Positions 33,901-45,527 of a stretch of DNA of 64,000 nucleotides are shown here, in pieces. Source of the DNA: Saccoglossus kowalevskii (Eukaryota; Hemichordata; Enteropneusta; Harrimaniidae). Made by a program: the position numbers and the translations under genes. The notes under the pieces are model-generated. The model did no database searches. It saw only the letters and a list, made by a program, of their open reading frames with translations, and was not told where the DNA came from. Numbering within the stretch: the stretch's first letter is position 1; each line of letters opens with the position of its first letter. Location of the stretch: positions 124,955 through 188,954 of the forward strand of contig NW_003149765.1 in the NCBI RefSeq assembly GCF_000003605.2, written 5' to 3'.

Positions 33901-36900
33901 TTTCATACTCACTCGTTGAAAACATTACCGGTACCTATGTCATCATATAGGTAGTAGAATCCAAGGGCAAATGCCACGACAGTGTATACAAATATGATGA
34001 GAAACTTGATGACGTCACCAGTCATTGCATTAAATATTAGTAACAAAGGACCGAGATACAGAGAAAGATAGAAATTCTCCATAAATCGAAGACAAGCAAG
34101 AGTAAGAGTGAACGCCGTCCAAGTGATCCAGAATAAGTTTACCTCAGGGTTGATCTCCACATATTGTAAAAGACTAATTAGACGAAGGGAGATATCTGCG
34201 AGGAACGAGAACAGGATCAATAAATCCATGTAGTTCCAGAAATACGTGAAGTAACATTTTAATCCGCTGATCCACATTTCACGAATTTCACCCCAGATGA
34301 GAGCAACGACATAGATGAGAAGAAAAATTATGAAATGCACATAAGTAGATGCAAAATATAAATGGCCATCCAGCTCTATGTTAAGCAAGATGACCAGAAA
34401 AACAAATTCGAAGTATGCCGCGATTTGCATTAAGAATTTAGCTTTAGGATTATCCAGAATTGTATTCACTGGGGAGCAAGGTGCTATTATATATATAACG
34501 GCCAATAGTGGCATTAGTAGCATGTACACAGTCAAACAGTAAATGCAGTACAAAAACCGCCACCAAAAGCTATTCCTGCAATGCCATCCTGGTTGTCCTT
34601 TGTGCCAAACCTTTCTCATCACGCTCTGACATTTGTAGTGTGCGATGAACTGTGAATAATAATAACAGTATTACTCGTTAAATAATTTAACAAAGCTAAG
34701 ACAAGGAATTTGTAAAACGAAATAATTTGTTGTCATCATGTTTTTTCTTTCTGCGGGCTTAATGTGCGAGTGCTGTGTAGTTTGTCTACTCACTGATTGC
34801 TGGATTTTGCAATGGTATTAGCACGATTTGCGCAGATGGCCTATCAATTCGTTCCCTTTGCATCGGATAGAGTATAATACACAAGCGGTGTTTTCAATTA
34901 TCGGGCAAAACAGCCAAACAACCGCAAAATCTCAATTGGTCGTCTGGTAGTCATCGTAATATGCACTATCTACTCAACTTTATAAAAGTTGTAATAATAG
35001 CAGTTCTAATTACTTTCAGAGAATGGCTGAATCGTAGATAAATTTTGAACTTTACCTTCGTTTTCTCCTTAACTAGCTTATACTTTATTAGGATATCTAC
35101 TGAGTAAATCCTTAACTGAAACGCTTATTAAAAAAGGGAAAACTGCAATCATACCCAGTTTTGAAATTATTTATTTTAGAAATACTTATCTTGAAACAAA
35201 TTATATTGAAATACCCCAGTAGATCAACTAAACAAATTAGAAGTATGGCCTTTTTCAAATTTGCCCTGAAGTCGCACAGTTCGTTTGGGCTCGTATAAAT
35301 TCAGGGGGGGGGGGTGCATGACACGATTGGTTGAAATAATCATCTCATTTGCATAAATTAATATTCATGAGCAATAAAAAACTCGTCTTTTCAGTAAAAC
35401 TGTGCCAAAATGCTTTCCGATAGCATACTTTTTAGTTCTAAATTTACTGATTCTATCGTTACGAGCTGAGAAAATAATCGCAAAAATGACGTAATGGTAT
35501 TTTTGAGACACGTTTTCGATCCGACTCCAGCTAACTGTTGAAAGTAAGCACAGGTTTTCGCTTTACCATGATCATAGCAAGTTACGAAATTCATGGAGAA
35601 TGCAGAGGCACGTTTATATTTCACTCTAGTACTATTGCTCAAAATTGCTAAAAATGTTTTCGGTGACTTTTATCAGTAATAAGTTACCTAATTAGTATGC
35701 ATTTCGAGAAACCACAGTGTGTGTGCATGCGCAGTTTGAAATGGAACAGTTTTGAACGCAATAAAATCGCGCATAGAACTCGGGCTCCAGCAAGAAATTG
35801 TGGCGTCAAACTGGTTGTCGGTTGAATTGTTTTGCAATAAACATAATTTTAGGGCCTGTATTTGTCTATGAAATGTTTCTAAGTTTTGTTGAGAATTATT
35901 CTGTAAAAAAAATGCTGAAATTATTTCATCTGTTCGTAAACGGGGCGTTGTTGCGTTGACGATGGACTACGGACGACTGACGTCGAAACGTTCCATTCAG
36001 ATCGGAAGGCGCCCTCTCGTGACAATCCCCCTGTATAAATTCAAGCGTATCATCAATTTGGATACACTCAGAGGTGTTATTTTGGGTGAATTTATTTTCT
36101 TGTCATGCATATCGAGTGTATCGATAATTCCATGATTCTTTGAGCATAAGTATAGAAAATATCATTTTTTTTAGGAAATAGTCATGTTACGAATTTATCA
36201 GGGAATGTATTGAAGTTGGGTCATAACAGTTTATATGTCATAAACTAGATGCAGATGCGTTGCATATGAGAACACGTTATATTGCACATGTATAAATAAG
36301 GGTATCGAAAATAACAAACAATAGATAATATGATGTTATCATAGAACAAATTGTGATATTCGTCTAAGTGAAAGCTTCCATACAATAAATGACAAAAAAT
36401 CCAAACTTGGATATTTGTTGGGTTATTTTAGATCATTATCTTAATGGACTTCGGTATAGCATATTTGCAAGTATTTTCAAAATAATTATGACTTTTCTCA
36501 AATGAAATGTTTGTCTATATCACTAGTCTCATAAATAATACAGAGTTTCTATCGCATTACATATCGCATAATGACAAGTTATGTTACACACCTCTTTGCT
36601 ACAGGTTTCTATGGCTTTGGTGATCAATTTTCCTTTTAGAAGATGTTCACTTTTCATTTCCTTAATACCATCACACCCGCTTCCCCGCATCAGAGTAGAC
36701 ACCTCCTCAGAATTCTCACAGCAATCAAGCAAATCGATAGTGTACTGTTGTACCTTATTTTTCAGTTCGATATATCTTGCCTGAGTGGAAACAAACATAT
36801 AATAAAATACAGATATGTTATATAACTGATATACTGTAAAATGACTAATTTTCACTGGGTTTAAATTTCACTGATTTACCAGTTCAGGCATATTCAGTGG

Positions 36901-38072
36901 GTTTTAAATTCACGGTTTTGTCATTTAGATAATGTGTTCTATGCTAAATTTTACATATTCACTGTGTTTTAATTTAGCGCATTTTTCCAGTCAGCGAAAT
37001 AAGCTAAATTAAAACACAGTGACTAATTACCCCCTTTACAGTACATCAAATACTACGTCCGCTGTAAAATACTTTGTATATGTAATGATATTTTATTCAA
37101 TACCGCTGATGTCATTTGAATTTCTCTTGCTTCTGCTACTTTCTGTAAACCATGCGCTAGATCCATCGATGCCATCACTGGATCACGGTTAGCGAGGGTT
37201 AGGTAGGCAGGTGACGTTAGGCCACGGAATAGGCTGTATCGCAAATCATCATCCAAAATATGTTCCTCTCCTGAAATAAAGCATATTTATTGTATTTAAC
37301 GTGCATGGAAGACGTACGTGTACGAGTAAACAACAACAACGTTAGCGATACTGTGTCTTTGCACTGACCATTACAAGTCGATGGTTTGGGAATACGTTTC
37401 ACACCACTTTCCAACAACAATCGAACCATCTCGAAGTTGTTGCTCTCTGCGGCCAGCTGAATTGCGGTGACAGGTAGCATTTTCCGCATGACAACGCAGT
37501 TAATGTCGAGTAGTGCATTCTGCCAGAAAGGTGTAAACGAGAGAAAAACAGTTGGCATTGTTAGATGCCATTAAATGGGAGGAATGGAATATATTATGTG
37601 AAGGAATGTATACGGCAGTTTAAGCATTTTGTTTGAAAATTCTACACAAAATAAGTTATTGTGTATGAATACTACATAGTTCAGCCATATACAACGCACA
37701 AGACGTATAACTATAAAATATTATTTATTGATTACAGCAGTATGTGTTAGAAGGACAACATGGCCACTATGTGTTTTTAAGAAACAATTAAGAGCCATGA
37801 ACTAATGAGTATGCAATATATGTTTGAGGCAAAGCGATGCCTGTCGTGGCATAACGCACATGGAGTATGTGGACAGCATTTATCAGTGATTTGTTTATTA
37901 GCAAATGCGAAATTACCTTCAATAACTCTTTAGTTTTAACAACATCACCGCGTTCTACCGTAGATAAGAATTCAGCTTCGTCAGGCGCCAGTCCATTTTT
38001 TCCATCCACGAAATAAGACCACTCCTTCGTTGTCATTTGACAAAGATCACGTACGCAAGACCCCGCCGCCAT
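30981..38072 (-). CDS. TRPC-like cation channel, gene C (9 exons, about 669 aa)
   Basis: Predicted TRPC-family membrane cation channel, sister to gene A. Exons in reading order: 37917-38072, 37369-37519, 37104-37270, 36592-36780, 33913-34649, 32495-32723, 31627-31803, 31457-31519, 30981-31121. GT-AG borders, phases 0,1,0,0,2,0,0,0, frame closes at TAA. Start MAAGSCVRDLCQMTTKEWSY; about two ankyrin repeats to residue ~100 (IQLAAESNNFEMVRLLLESG); TRP_2 (LTSPAYLTLANRDPVMASMD, then [13 protein letters not shown]). S1-S5 begin FIAHYKCQSVMRKVW. Pore and S6: [19 protein letters not shown] (glycosylation sequon), [18 protein letters not shown] box VEYRFMRTKIWLSY, then [10 protein letters not shown]. 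The tail LIKVLRARYMIMKGIVNQNI is a basic helix like the calmodulin/IP3-receptor-binding site of TRPCs. Introns 3, 5 and 6 carry MITE-like insertions. ATG 38072 is chosen by alignment with gene A. Confidence 0.92.
32146..32314. mobile_element. MITE-like inverted-repeat element in gene C intron 6
   Basis: The left end TTTAAAGCAGTGGAGACGTC with ACTTGCGCATGCG pairs with the reverse complement of the right end, TTTAAAGCGGGAGGTTCGTC and ACCTGCGCACGCG. It resembles family 1 (21992-22124) in end sequence, but the middle differs. About 170 bp, GC-richer than the intron. Confidence 0.65.
33099..33217 (-). mobile_element. MITE-like element, family 1 copy 2, in gene C intron 5
   Basis: Reverse-complement copy of 21992-22124. 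Read on the - strand it has TTTAAAAGGCGTTAGTCGTT, GCAGAGCGTGTTCGAATTC, ATGTATTTTACACGCGTTA and the opposite end CGCTCTTTTAAA. Confidence 0.8.
33248..33362. repeat. Hairpin inverted repeat in gene C intron 5
   Basis: The left arm GGTTATTACAAGGATACCTC with AAAGTATGCACAAAG pairs with the reverse complement of the right arm (GGTAATTACGAGGATACCTA, AAAGTATGCACGCACAAAG). The loop is about 35 bp. It is probably a short non-autonomous element. Confidence 0.75.
35304..36032. mobile_element. Possible non-autonomous DNA element with 11-bp target duplication, gene C intron 4
   Basis: An 11-bp direct repeat GTATAAATTCA flanks the segment exactly (35293-35303 and 36033-36043). Inside, the ends are imperfect inverted repeats: a G-run followed by TGCATGACACGA at the left, and TCGTGACAATCCCCCT at the right. 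No transposase frame is visible in the 729 bp. Target duplications of 9-11 bp fit Mutator-like elements, but the family is not proven. Confidence 0.6.
36832..37043. mobile_element. MITE-like element in gene C intron 3
   Basis: Ends TACTGTAAAATGACTAATTT (left) and the reverse complement TACTGTAAAGGGGGTAATTA (right) make terminal inverted repeats. An inner perfect hairpin, CACTGTGTTTTAATTTAGC with GCTAAATTAAAACACAGTG, lies at about 36960-37022. It fills most of the 323-bp intron between exons 3 and 4 of gene C. Confidence 0.8.
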
Positions 38073-41000
38073 GACAAGTTCTTGTACCGGCAGTCGTGTT
38101 CCTGCGTTACTAATGGATAATGGATTGTCGAACTCGGAGACGACAATCTTCTAAAAACAGTATGTATTTGGTATTTGAAGCTCAGGACACATAAACATTA
38201 CGATTACGTGCTCGGCTGTCACCGTTTAGCTCCAGACTAACCCTCGGTTATACACAAGATAGACATAATGAGAAAAGTTCACAGGTTCAGACATTCATAA
38301 TATTAACCTACACACTCATAATAAGACGCCCCAGATTCGACGAATGCAAGCCGTCTTTATCAGCACAATACCGAACCAAATATACAATGCATAGTTGACA
38401 GATTTTTTTCTTTGGAGAAAACAGAGCTAACTTATCATGATATTTGAATGCATGGTATCTTCGTTCAGACAATGAAATGTCTCTAAGTGCCTTGATATAT
38501 TAACCTTTATGAACTACATACGGCGTTTGAAGCCCGAGGTCATTTGGTCGAAGCGCCCTCACCTGTAGTAACGGGAAAATCCAAATAAATTTACTGAACT
38601 GTACAATAAAATTGAACGGAGTCCAGTTAATGGCTGTATAAACAATTATGAATTAACAAAACATTTTTTTTCATTGCATCGCAAAGGGGCCGATGATTAG
38701 TTCAAAAGATATGTGGCACAAATGTCGAGTGAAACACTCTAGATACATTCTGCCAAGAGATAAAAACTAAATTGTTTAAATGCAATTGGATCGGCGATTG
38801 TTGCACTCAGAAGTAAATAAATAAATAAACAAATAAAATGTCACTATAAAAAGCTGCTCATCTTCATGATTTCAACTTTCAATAATCATTTTTTTAAGAA
38901 CCTCAATATACAAAACTAGACTGGAAATACGTGAAAAACTTATCACGTTTGAAAGACAATTATCGCAACCCAATTGACAGATTGTAGATTTTTTAAGAAA
39001 CAATGGCATCCCATTTTGCCCTTCAACACCGATTACAAAATGCAAACACACTGTTTGGCCCAAAACTTTAAATAGATTCGCTAACGTGATTTTGAATACT
39101 TAATAGTTTTTTTTACTATTTTATCAGTATTTCAGTCATTGGATACTACATTTGATAGTATTTGTACAATTAAATATTGCATAACGATATATTTAACTTA
39201 ACTGTAAAGATATTTATTCGACGAAATAGTCTCTTGTCGAAATTCCGTGCATCGAATTACATAGATTTATGGCTTTGACCAATGACATTATATTTTGAAT
39301 ATATAATATACCATTGCTCCAATAGCTCCAAACTTGGTAGAAATGTATTGTAAACAATGTACGTAATCACTGGGTCAATGAATTAGGAATTGTAATGCGG
39401 CATTGGTGTAATGACAATATTCTTGAATGTCAAGGAGTTGTTCCATACATATATCAAAACAATAGGCAGGAGACCTTTTAATTATAACAACATTTTGAAG
39501 TTTTAATATATATTTTGCTGTTACTGGCGATTTTGCAATAATAACCTTATAATAATTATAACAATTCAAAAACACAGACAGACAGTTTTTTTTCAGTCTG
39601 GACCAAGTATCGTGAACTACCTACCATGAAATGGAATTACAATTTCAAAACTGTATATTTGATTGGCTACGTACAGTCAGAACTTTTTGTCTTCTCAGAT
39701 AAAAAGAAAAGTTTTCGCCAATAGAGGACGTCCAATATGAAACTAGGATATGTATCCATGTACATGTTGGTAATCAAGTGTCATATGCATAAAACACAAT
39801 ACATGTAGGTGTCATACATGCAAAATGTGTTTTATATGTCCTCTAAAACACGCTTTGTTTCAATACACATTTGCAGGATTTTTTCGCTGATCGAATTGTT
39901 CAAGGGAATACGGTAATTTTGTTCAAATTTACATTGGGGTCAATATGGGATCAAATGTTGACTTTGCGGATTCAGAAATTTGATGGTGCCAGTAGAGAGA
40001 GGGCGCAATTCATACGAATCCATCATCAGGGTTACCAAAGGCTGTACTCTCACCACTCGTACCTTGGCCCATGGGACCACACTAGTTAATAATTTAAAAT
40101 GACTGCCATCTCATAAAATTATTGTCACTAAAGACAACTTTCATCCTTTTTAAAGTAAACAATTTATAATCATGGCGCAATAAATATTAACTGCGTATTT
40201 TATAATTTTTATAATCAAATACAAGTTATACTTGCATCAACTCGTGTTTATAATTTCTGTTTGAGTAACTAACACTCTGGTATAATTTAATAGTAGCATT
40301 GTTTGAAATACGAACACATTTGAATTTGTGAGATTGTAATTTTAAATAAAATGCTGGCTCATTATATATTCATATGTAATATGGTGTGGAATGTTAACTT
40401 AACTTAACATAAGTAATACAAGTCTGGAGGGGTGTTAATATCTGTTATCATGTATATGCAGAGTTGGCGATTGTAATATTTAACTAACAGAAAATTAGTG
40501 TACGTTCATATTCTGGAGGCCATACCAGCTGGGCGTACTGGACCATTTTGTTCGGGCATTTTTATGTAAAAAGAAATGCATTCAACACCATCATGTTTAA
40601 TTTTGTTAAATGGAAGTGTTTGAGTGAATGGGCTTAAACGATCATAAAAAATCGTTTTTCCGACATAAATGTACCGATCTATATATGCATTGTATAATTG
40701 GTGAGGTATTGTATGAATAGAGTTAGCTTTCATTCATAAAATCTTTAGCTTTTATGTGGATAGAATAAGCTTAAATCTGGAGCACCTCATCGTGGTTATG
40801 TAGTTCAAAAGGTTGGTATTATGAATGACTTGAACTAATGACCCTGTACATTATGTGTAACACACGTGTAGACGCGCTGCCGTCTGTAGAGCTAAGCAAT
40901 GCCACTTATCCGGATAGTCATGTGTATGTGATAAACGCATTGATTCATATGCCTACTGTATTAGTCTTGACCGCGTTTATACCAGCACCCATTAATCGTA

Positions 41001-41084
41001 ACGAAGGAGATCACAAACTAATTTTAGTTGAACAACCTGATATGCAATACTAACGCAAGCCGATAACCGATACCATAACACACC
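38073..41084. other. Intergenic region upstream of gene C
   Basis: AT-rich. A 72-codon open stretch at 39871-40089 (+) has no recognisable family and no splice context. No gene is supported. Confidence 0.5.
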
Positions 41085-41237
41085 ATGGCGGAGCCAGACT
41101 TACGGGATTTTTGTCAAATGACAACTAAAGAGAGGTCTTATTTCATGGACGGTAACAATGGTCTGACACCCGACGAAGCTGAATTCATATTCAAAGTTGA
41201 AAGCGATGATGTTGTAAAAAATAAAGAGTTATTGAAG
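41085..41237 (+). pseudogene. Orphan exon 1 of an A/C-type TRPC-like gene
   Basis: A full 153-nt open exon, 51 codons, the same length as gene A exon 1. It starts MAEPDLRDFCQMTTKERSYF, continues DGNNGLTPDEAEFIFKVESD and ends DVVKNKELLK. It is followed by GCAAGA, so the donor is GC instead of GT. The conserved Trp of KEW is Arg. No matching exon 2-9 was found on the + strand through 45 kb, so it is most likely a leftover of a deleted or partial duplicate. The frame is still open, which suggests a recent loss. Confidence 0.85.
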
Positions 41238-44200
41238 GCAAGAGTTTTGCTTTGACTTCGATAGTACCACCCGAAGCCTAATTTGAGGTGTTATTAGATC
41301 TTGATCTACATATTAACACATTGAACATCACGACCGAATGTTATGCAAATCACCTAATCAATATTTGTGCCAAAATTCTGTGTTCAAAATATTGTATCTG
41401 TTGGGCAACTTCCATTTCAATACATCCCGATTTGAAACAGACACACACATACGAACGGATGGGTGGATAAATCATCAGTACAAAATTTGTAAATATCTTT
41501 TTCCTACCTTCACCATCCTTTGCTATAATTGCATTAACACATTCTTGATACAACAAACATGAAGAGGAAATAACACACTAAGTACTTTGTAGATGTGTGT
41601 CGTTAGGTCTTATCTGGTCAATATTCTTATCTTCTTATCAATTTTCACCATAACAACTTTAATGTGGATCTTGAAAAAAAACATCTAAAAATGTTGCTCT
41701 GTGGGTTTTTGGTTGTCAACCCTTAAAGACAGTCAACAAGTATTATTTGAGAACAAGCAAATTTACAATTCGTAGTAAAAAAAGATTGACGCATCTACAT
41801 TATTGGTGATGGTATTGTACAGTTTGTTTTAGCTTATGTTTACAAATTGAAACTCGAAAATTAAAATAGCATCAAAATGAGAAAATATGAAGTCAGTAAC
41901 CAAACTGTGAAGATGAGTAACATTAATTTGAATGAAAAAATAACGAAATAAATAGTACTAGTTCTGTCTAACAGAAAACTGTCAGTTGTTTTGAGTAAAA
42001 GCACGAAACATAAAGTTATATATTTGATTAATACTTATCTGAGTGTTTTTTTTATAGGATGTATGGTATGTGACCTAAGAATGGGAAATTATGTTCAACT
42101 AATACGCACATGCATATGCATATTAACAGATTGAACAAATTCTCTGATGTGAAACACGAAAAAATGTTAAACACTAATGTTAAGTACGTGCTGTACAATT
42201 TGAAAAGTGGTGTGAATCTAGGTAACCTCCTCTACATATGCAAACGTGTACGTCAAAGTAACTTTGAAATATGAATCACTGAATCATCCTTTCAGCGAAA
42301 ATATTTTACAGTATTGGGAGAGAACACATGAACTTATTTGCTTTATGTTGATACCACATTTGATATGACAGGAATATCAGAATTCTTCAACACATAATCC
42401 ACTATAATTTCAAATTGAGTATATGGAAACCTGGAATTCATACAATCATGACCTAAAATAGAGTGGTTAACCCGTAAATCCGAATAGTAAATACTCAGCA
42501 ATTATCAATTAGATAGTTTCAGCTCTTTAATCTGCTACGGACGATGATTGGCTCACACCCTATTGGAGGAGTTAGTTTCAAAAGTAAACCACTTTTGCCT
42601 GCAAATCCTGTTTGCCTAATGACAAAGGTCCTTGTATTATACTGGCCAACCAGCCAACCACCCGACCGTCCAACCGAATACAGAGTAGGGAGCAAGAGTG
42701 GAAGGTGACTAGATTAGAGATTGGTCTTTTCTGTAGTTTTACCAACAGGTCATATTTGTTGTGGGTGGTATAATTAAAATTTCACGTCAGCTGTCAATCA
42801 CAATTGACTGACAGAATTGTGTGTGTGTGAGTGAAATAGATTAAAATTCATGAAAAAATGCATTTTTATTCACTCGTTATAAAAGTCATATTTGACTAAC
42901 AATTATTTGCAGAATACAATAACTGACACTGTAATAGGTTAATTATGAACGTTACAAATTATACTCGTAAACATACATGCACATACAAGAATTACTGTTG
43001 TCATTTTTGAATGATGTTTTTTGACTGCACTATATTTCAATACTTGAATGGTAATTGTGAAGCTGTGATCACAATAAGAATAGTAGAATAGAAAAATAAT
43101 GGTAAATAAATATGTGCACTTTTAATTAAATATTAAATTGCAAAACACATGTTTGTAAGAAATTTCGGATTTTCTACCAAATTTCAAATTGCAGGCTGCA
43201 GGCTTTGTACAAACTTCATTACAATATTGTTAAATGTATGATATCTTCTGTGTGCAATTCTTTACCACCTGGAGTTTGACTAAACTGTTCTCCTGCTTAT
43301 AATTAGAAAACGAAGTAGAAGAACGAGAATTCAAATTTATTTAACAGATACGATTCTGAGGGCGATGTTCAATGACTCGATTTGTTCACAGTTTACCATC
43401 ATAATGTTTGATGGCGCTTTTCAAGGACTGGACATTACCCGAATCTCGCAGGTATTTTTAAGGGCACTGTTGATCAGTGTTCGATGTAGGAAATTCTAAA
43501 GATTATTCATAATCCACAGTTACAATCCAGAATTAGTCATACTTATTCATCGCTCAGTCATACAATTATAACAGTTCCCAGCGTACAGTACCACATTATT
43601 CAGTGAAGACTAGTTATTAGTTGACATCAACTAGAATGAGTGACATATTTAGTTACTATAAACTGTGTCTGCAAAATATACAGTAATTACGTAATTCCAT
43701 AATTAACATTTTGACAGGTATTAATAATCCTTCTATGGTTAGATTCTATGGTCCATATGACCTGTTCATTTTATTGGAAAAATTTGTAAAGTTTACACAC
43801 ACAGGAATACTAACCTTAAGGAAGCCAACATGTAACATGTATATACAAACTAATTCAAAACTGGTAATTCTAAATGTTACTATATGTAACACTCGATGGC
43901 TCTGAATAAAATTCCCAAATTATTCTTGGTGTAATACGGATAATCTTCAAACATAGTATATGAATAAATAAATACTCATAAATTAACATTGACCTAGTTC
44001 TAACATCCCGAGTACAATTACCACCCTATATAGCATATACCACCCCTCCGAAAAACACAATAACATCAACTTGTGAACGTTATAGTTCAAGGCTGGACAA
44101 ACAACATAGATATCAAAATGGATATATGTCTTATAAAAAATGCGGGTCCTTAATGTATAACCTGTATATCTATAATTATACTCGCGTTATAAAAGAAATG

Positions 44201-45527
44201 CTTACATGTGCATTACGGGTTACCATACAATTGTGGTAACATCGTGGAAAACATCAAAGGGATGCGTCATTTATTTCCCCTTCGCTCCCTGGATGACAAT
44301 AAATGCCCAATCATTCTGTGGACGAGTTGTGAATATAGCAATATGTCAAAAAATGTCAATGAAACCGTGAGTGTATTTATAAATAATGTTCATTTCTAAA
44401 TTAATCACTTGAAATTAAAGATTTTAAAAGCATGTGTTCTTTGTCACAACGAATTTGCGATCTAGAATAGCTGAAACTGGTGCATGTAGAATCGTATATC
44501 TACATTATATGAAGAAATAAAAAATGTTAAATGTACGAAACATCTTGTCGTCTTTGATGCACAAGACCCTGAATACTGGCGCGCCAGTTAATTATTAATC
44601 TGTTCATGACTTGCCAATTTGTCTAGCGACGTGCACCATATTTATCATATTCATGTGCAAAATGTAGTCAGCAGTAGATTTTAACATGTTTTATTGCGTC
44701 ATCTTAGAACCTACGTAATGTAGTTCAATGCTCAATGAATCAACGACAATCTGCTCATGTCCGGAATTTTACTGAATGTTGGAATATTTGATTTACATTA
44801 CCATTACAGTGACCACTTTTGAATTAAATATCGTCATGCAAAGTGGTATTCTGACTAATGATTATTGTACCAGTAACTCCTCAACACTTGTTACCGATAA
44901 TTGCATACAATAAAACGGGGTCTTACCTAATCACAATAATGTATTCAAGATGTGGATACATTGTATAGGTGCAACAGCAATGCACAATACACAGTACACT
45001 GGGTTTTAAATATTATTGGCTGAAAACGGATATGCAGAAAGTGACATAAAATCATCACACATCATTAATATTACCTCGAGATAGTTAGTGAAATTAACAT
45101 GACACATGCGATGCAATATTTTCCCGTTTCTTATTCTTTTTTTTCTAAAGCTTCATATCACTAAACAAATTTTTGATTTGCACGTTGAACATGGCATGGT
45201 ATGCAATATGGTTAACATATTGTAATTGTTAGAACAGTGAGAGAGTGGAACTGTTATAGAACAACATTCCTATTAAACCATTTTACCACAGTTCTGTTTT
45301 TGTTTATTCACACATAATGTGAGGTAATATCGCATTATGATGAGTTTCATTTCACTCACCTATATGGAGCTATCGTAATGATATATGCATAAATAAATAA
45401 ACAATACTTAATGTAACACCAAATTATGAATTATTTTAGGAAAATTCAAATTAAAAATTGGCCTTCAACTCCGAGATATAACGAGAAACATATGTCATGA
45501 ACTCTTGTACAAACACATGTGACACTC
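41238..45527. other. Intergenic region upstream of orphan exon 1 to gene D
   Basis: No channel exons were found on either strand. It contains the orphan upstream block at 42741-42895. A 63-codon open stretch at 44208-44399 (+) is unrecognised and probably chance. The rest is AT-rich with nothing supported. Confidence 0.5.
42741..42895 (-). promoter_or_regulatory. Orphan B/D/E-type upstream block
   Basis: Reads AACAGGTCATATTTGTTGTG, CAGCTGTCAATCACAATTGA, CTGACAGAATTG, TGTGTGAGTGAAATAGATTA. It aligns with the upstream blocks of B and E and partly D, in the same orientation. A - strand gene should begin a few hundred bp to its left, but no exon 1 of that type is there. Probably the remains of a lost gene copy. 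Confidence 0.45.

Noticed and set aside
35304-35313. Run of G considered as a regulatory quadruplex motif
   Set aside because: A single G-run cannot form one, and it is explained as the end of a possible inserted element.
39871-40089. 72-codon open stretch on the + strand
   Set aside because: No family resemblance, no splice or promoter context, and not matched by any other part of the window.
44208-44399. 63-codon open stretch on the + strand
   Set aside because: Length is ordinary for chance and no homology was recognised.
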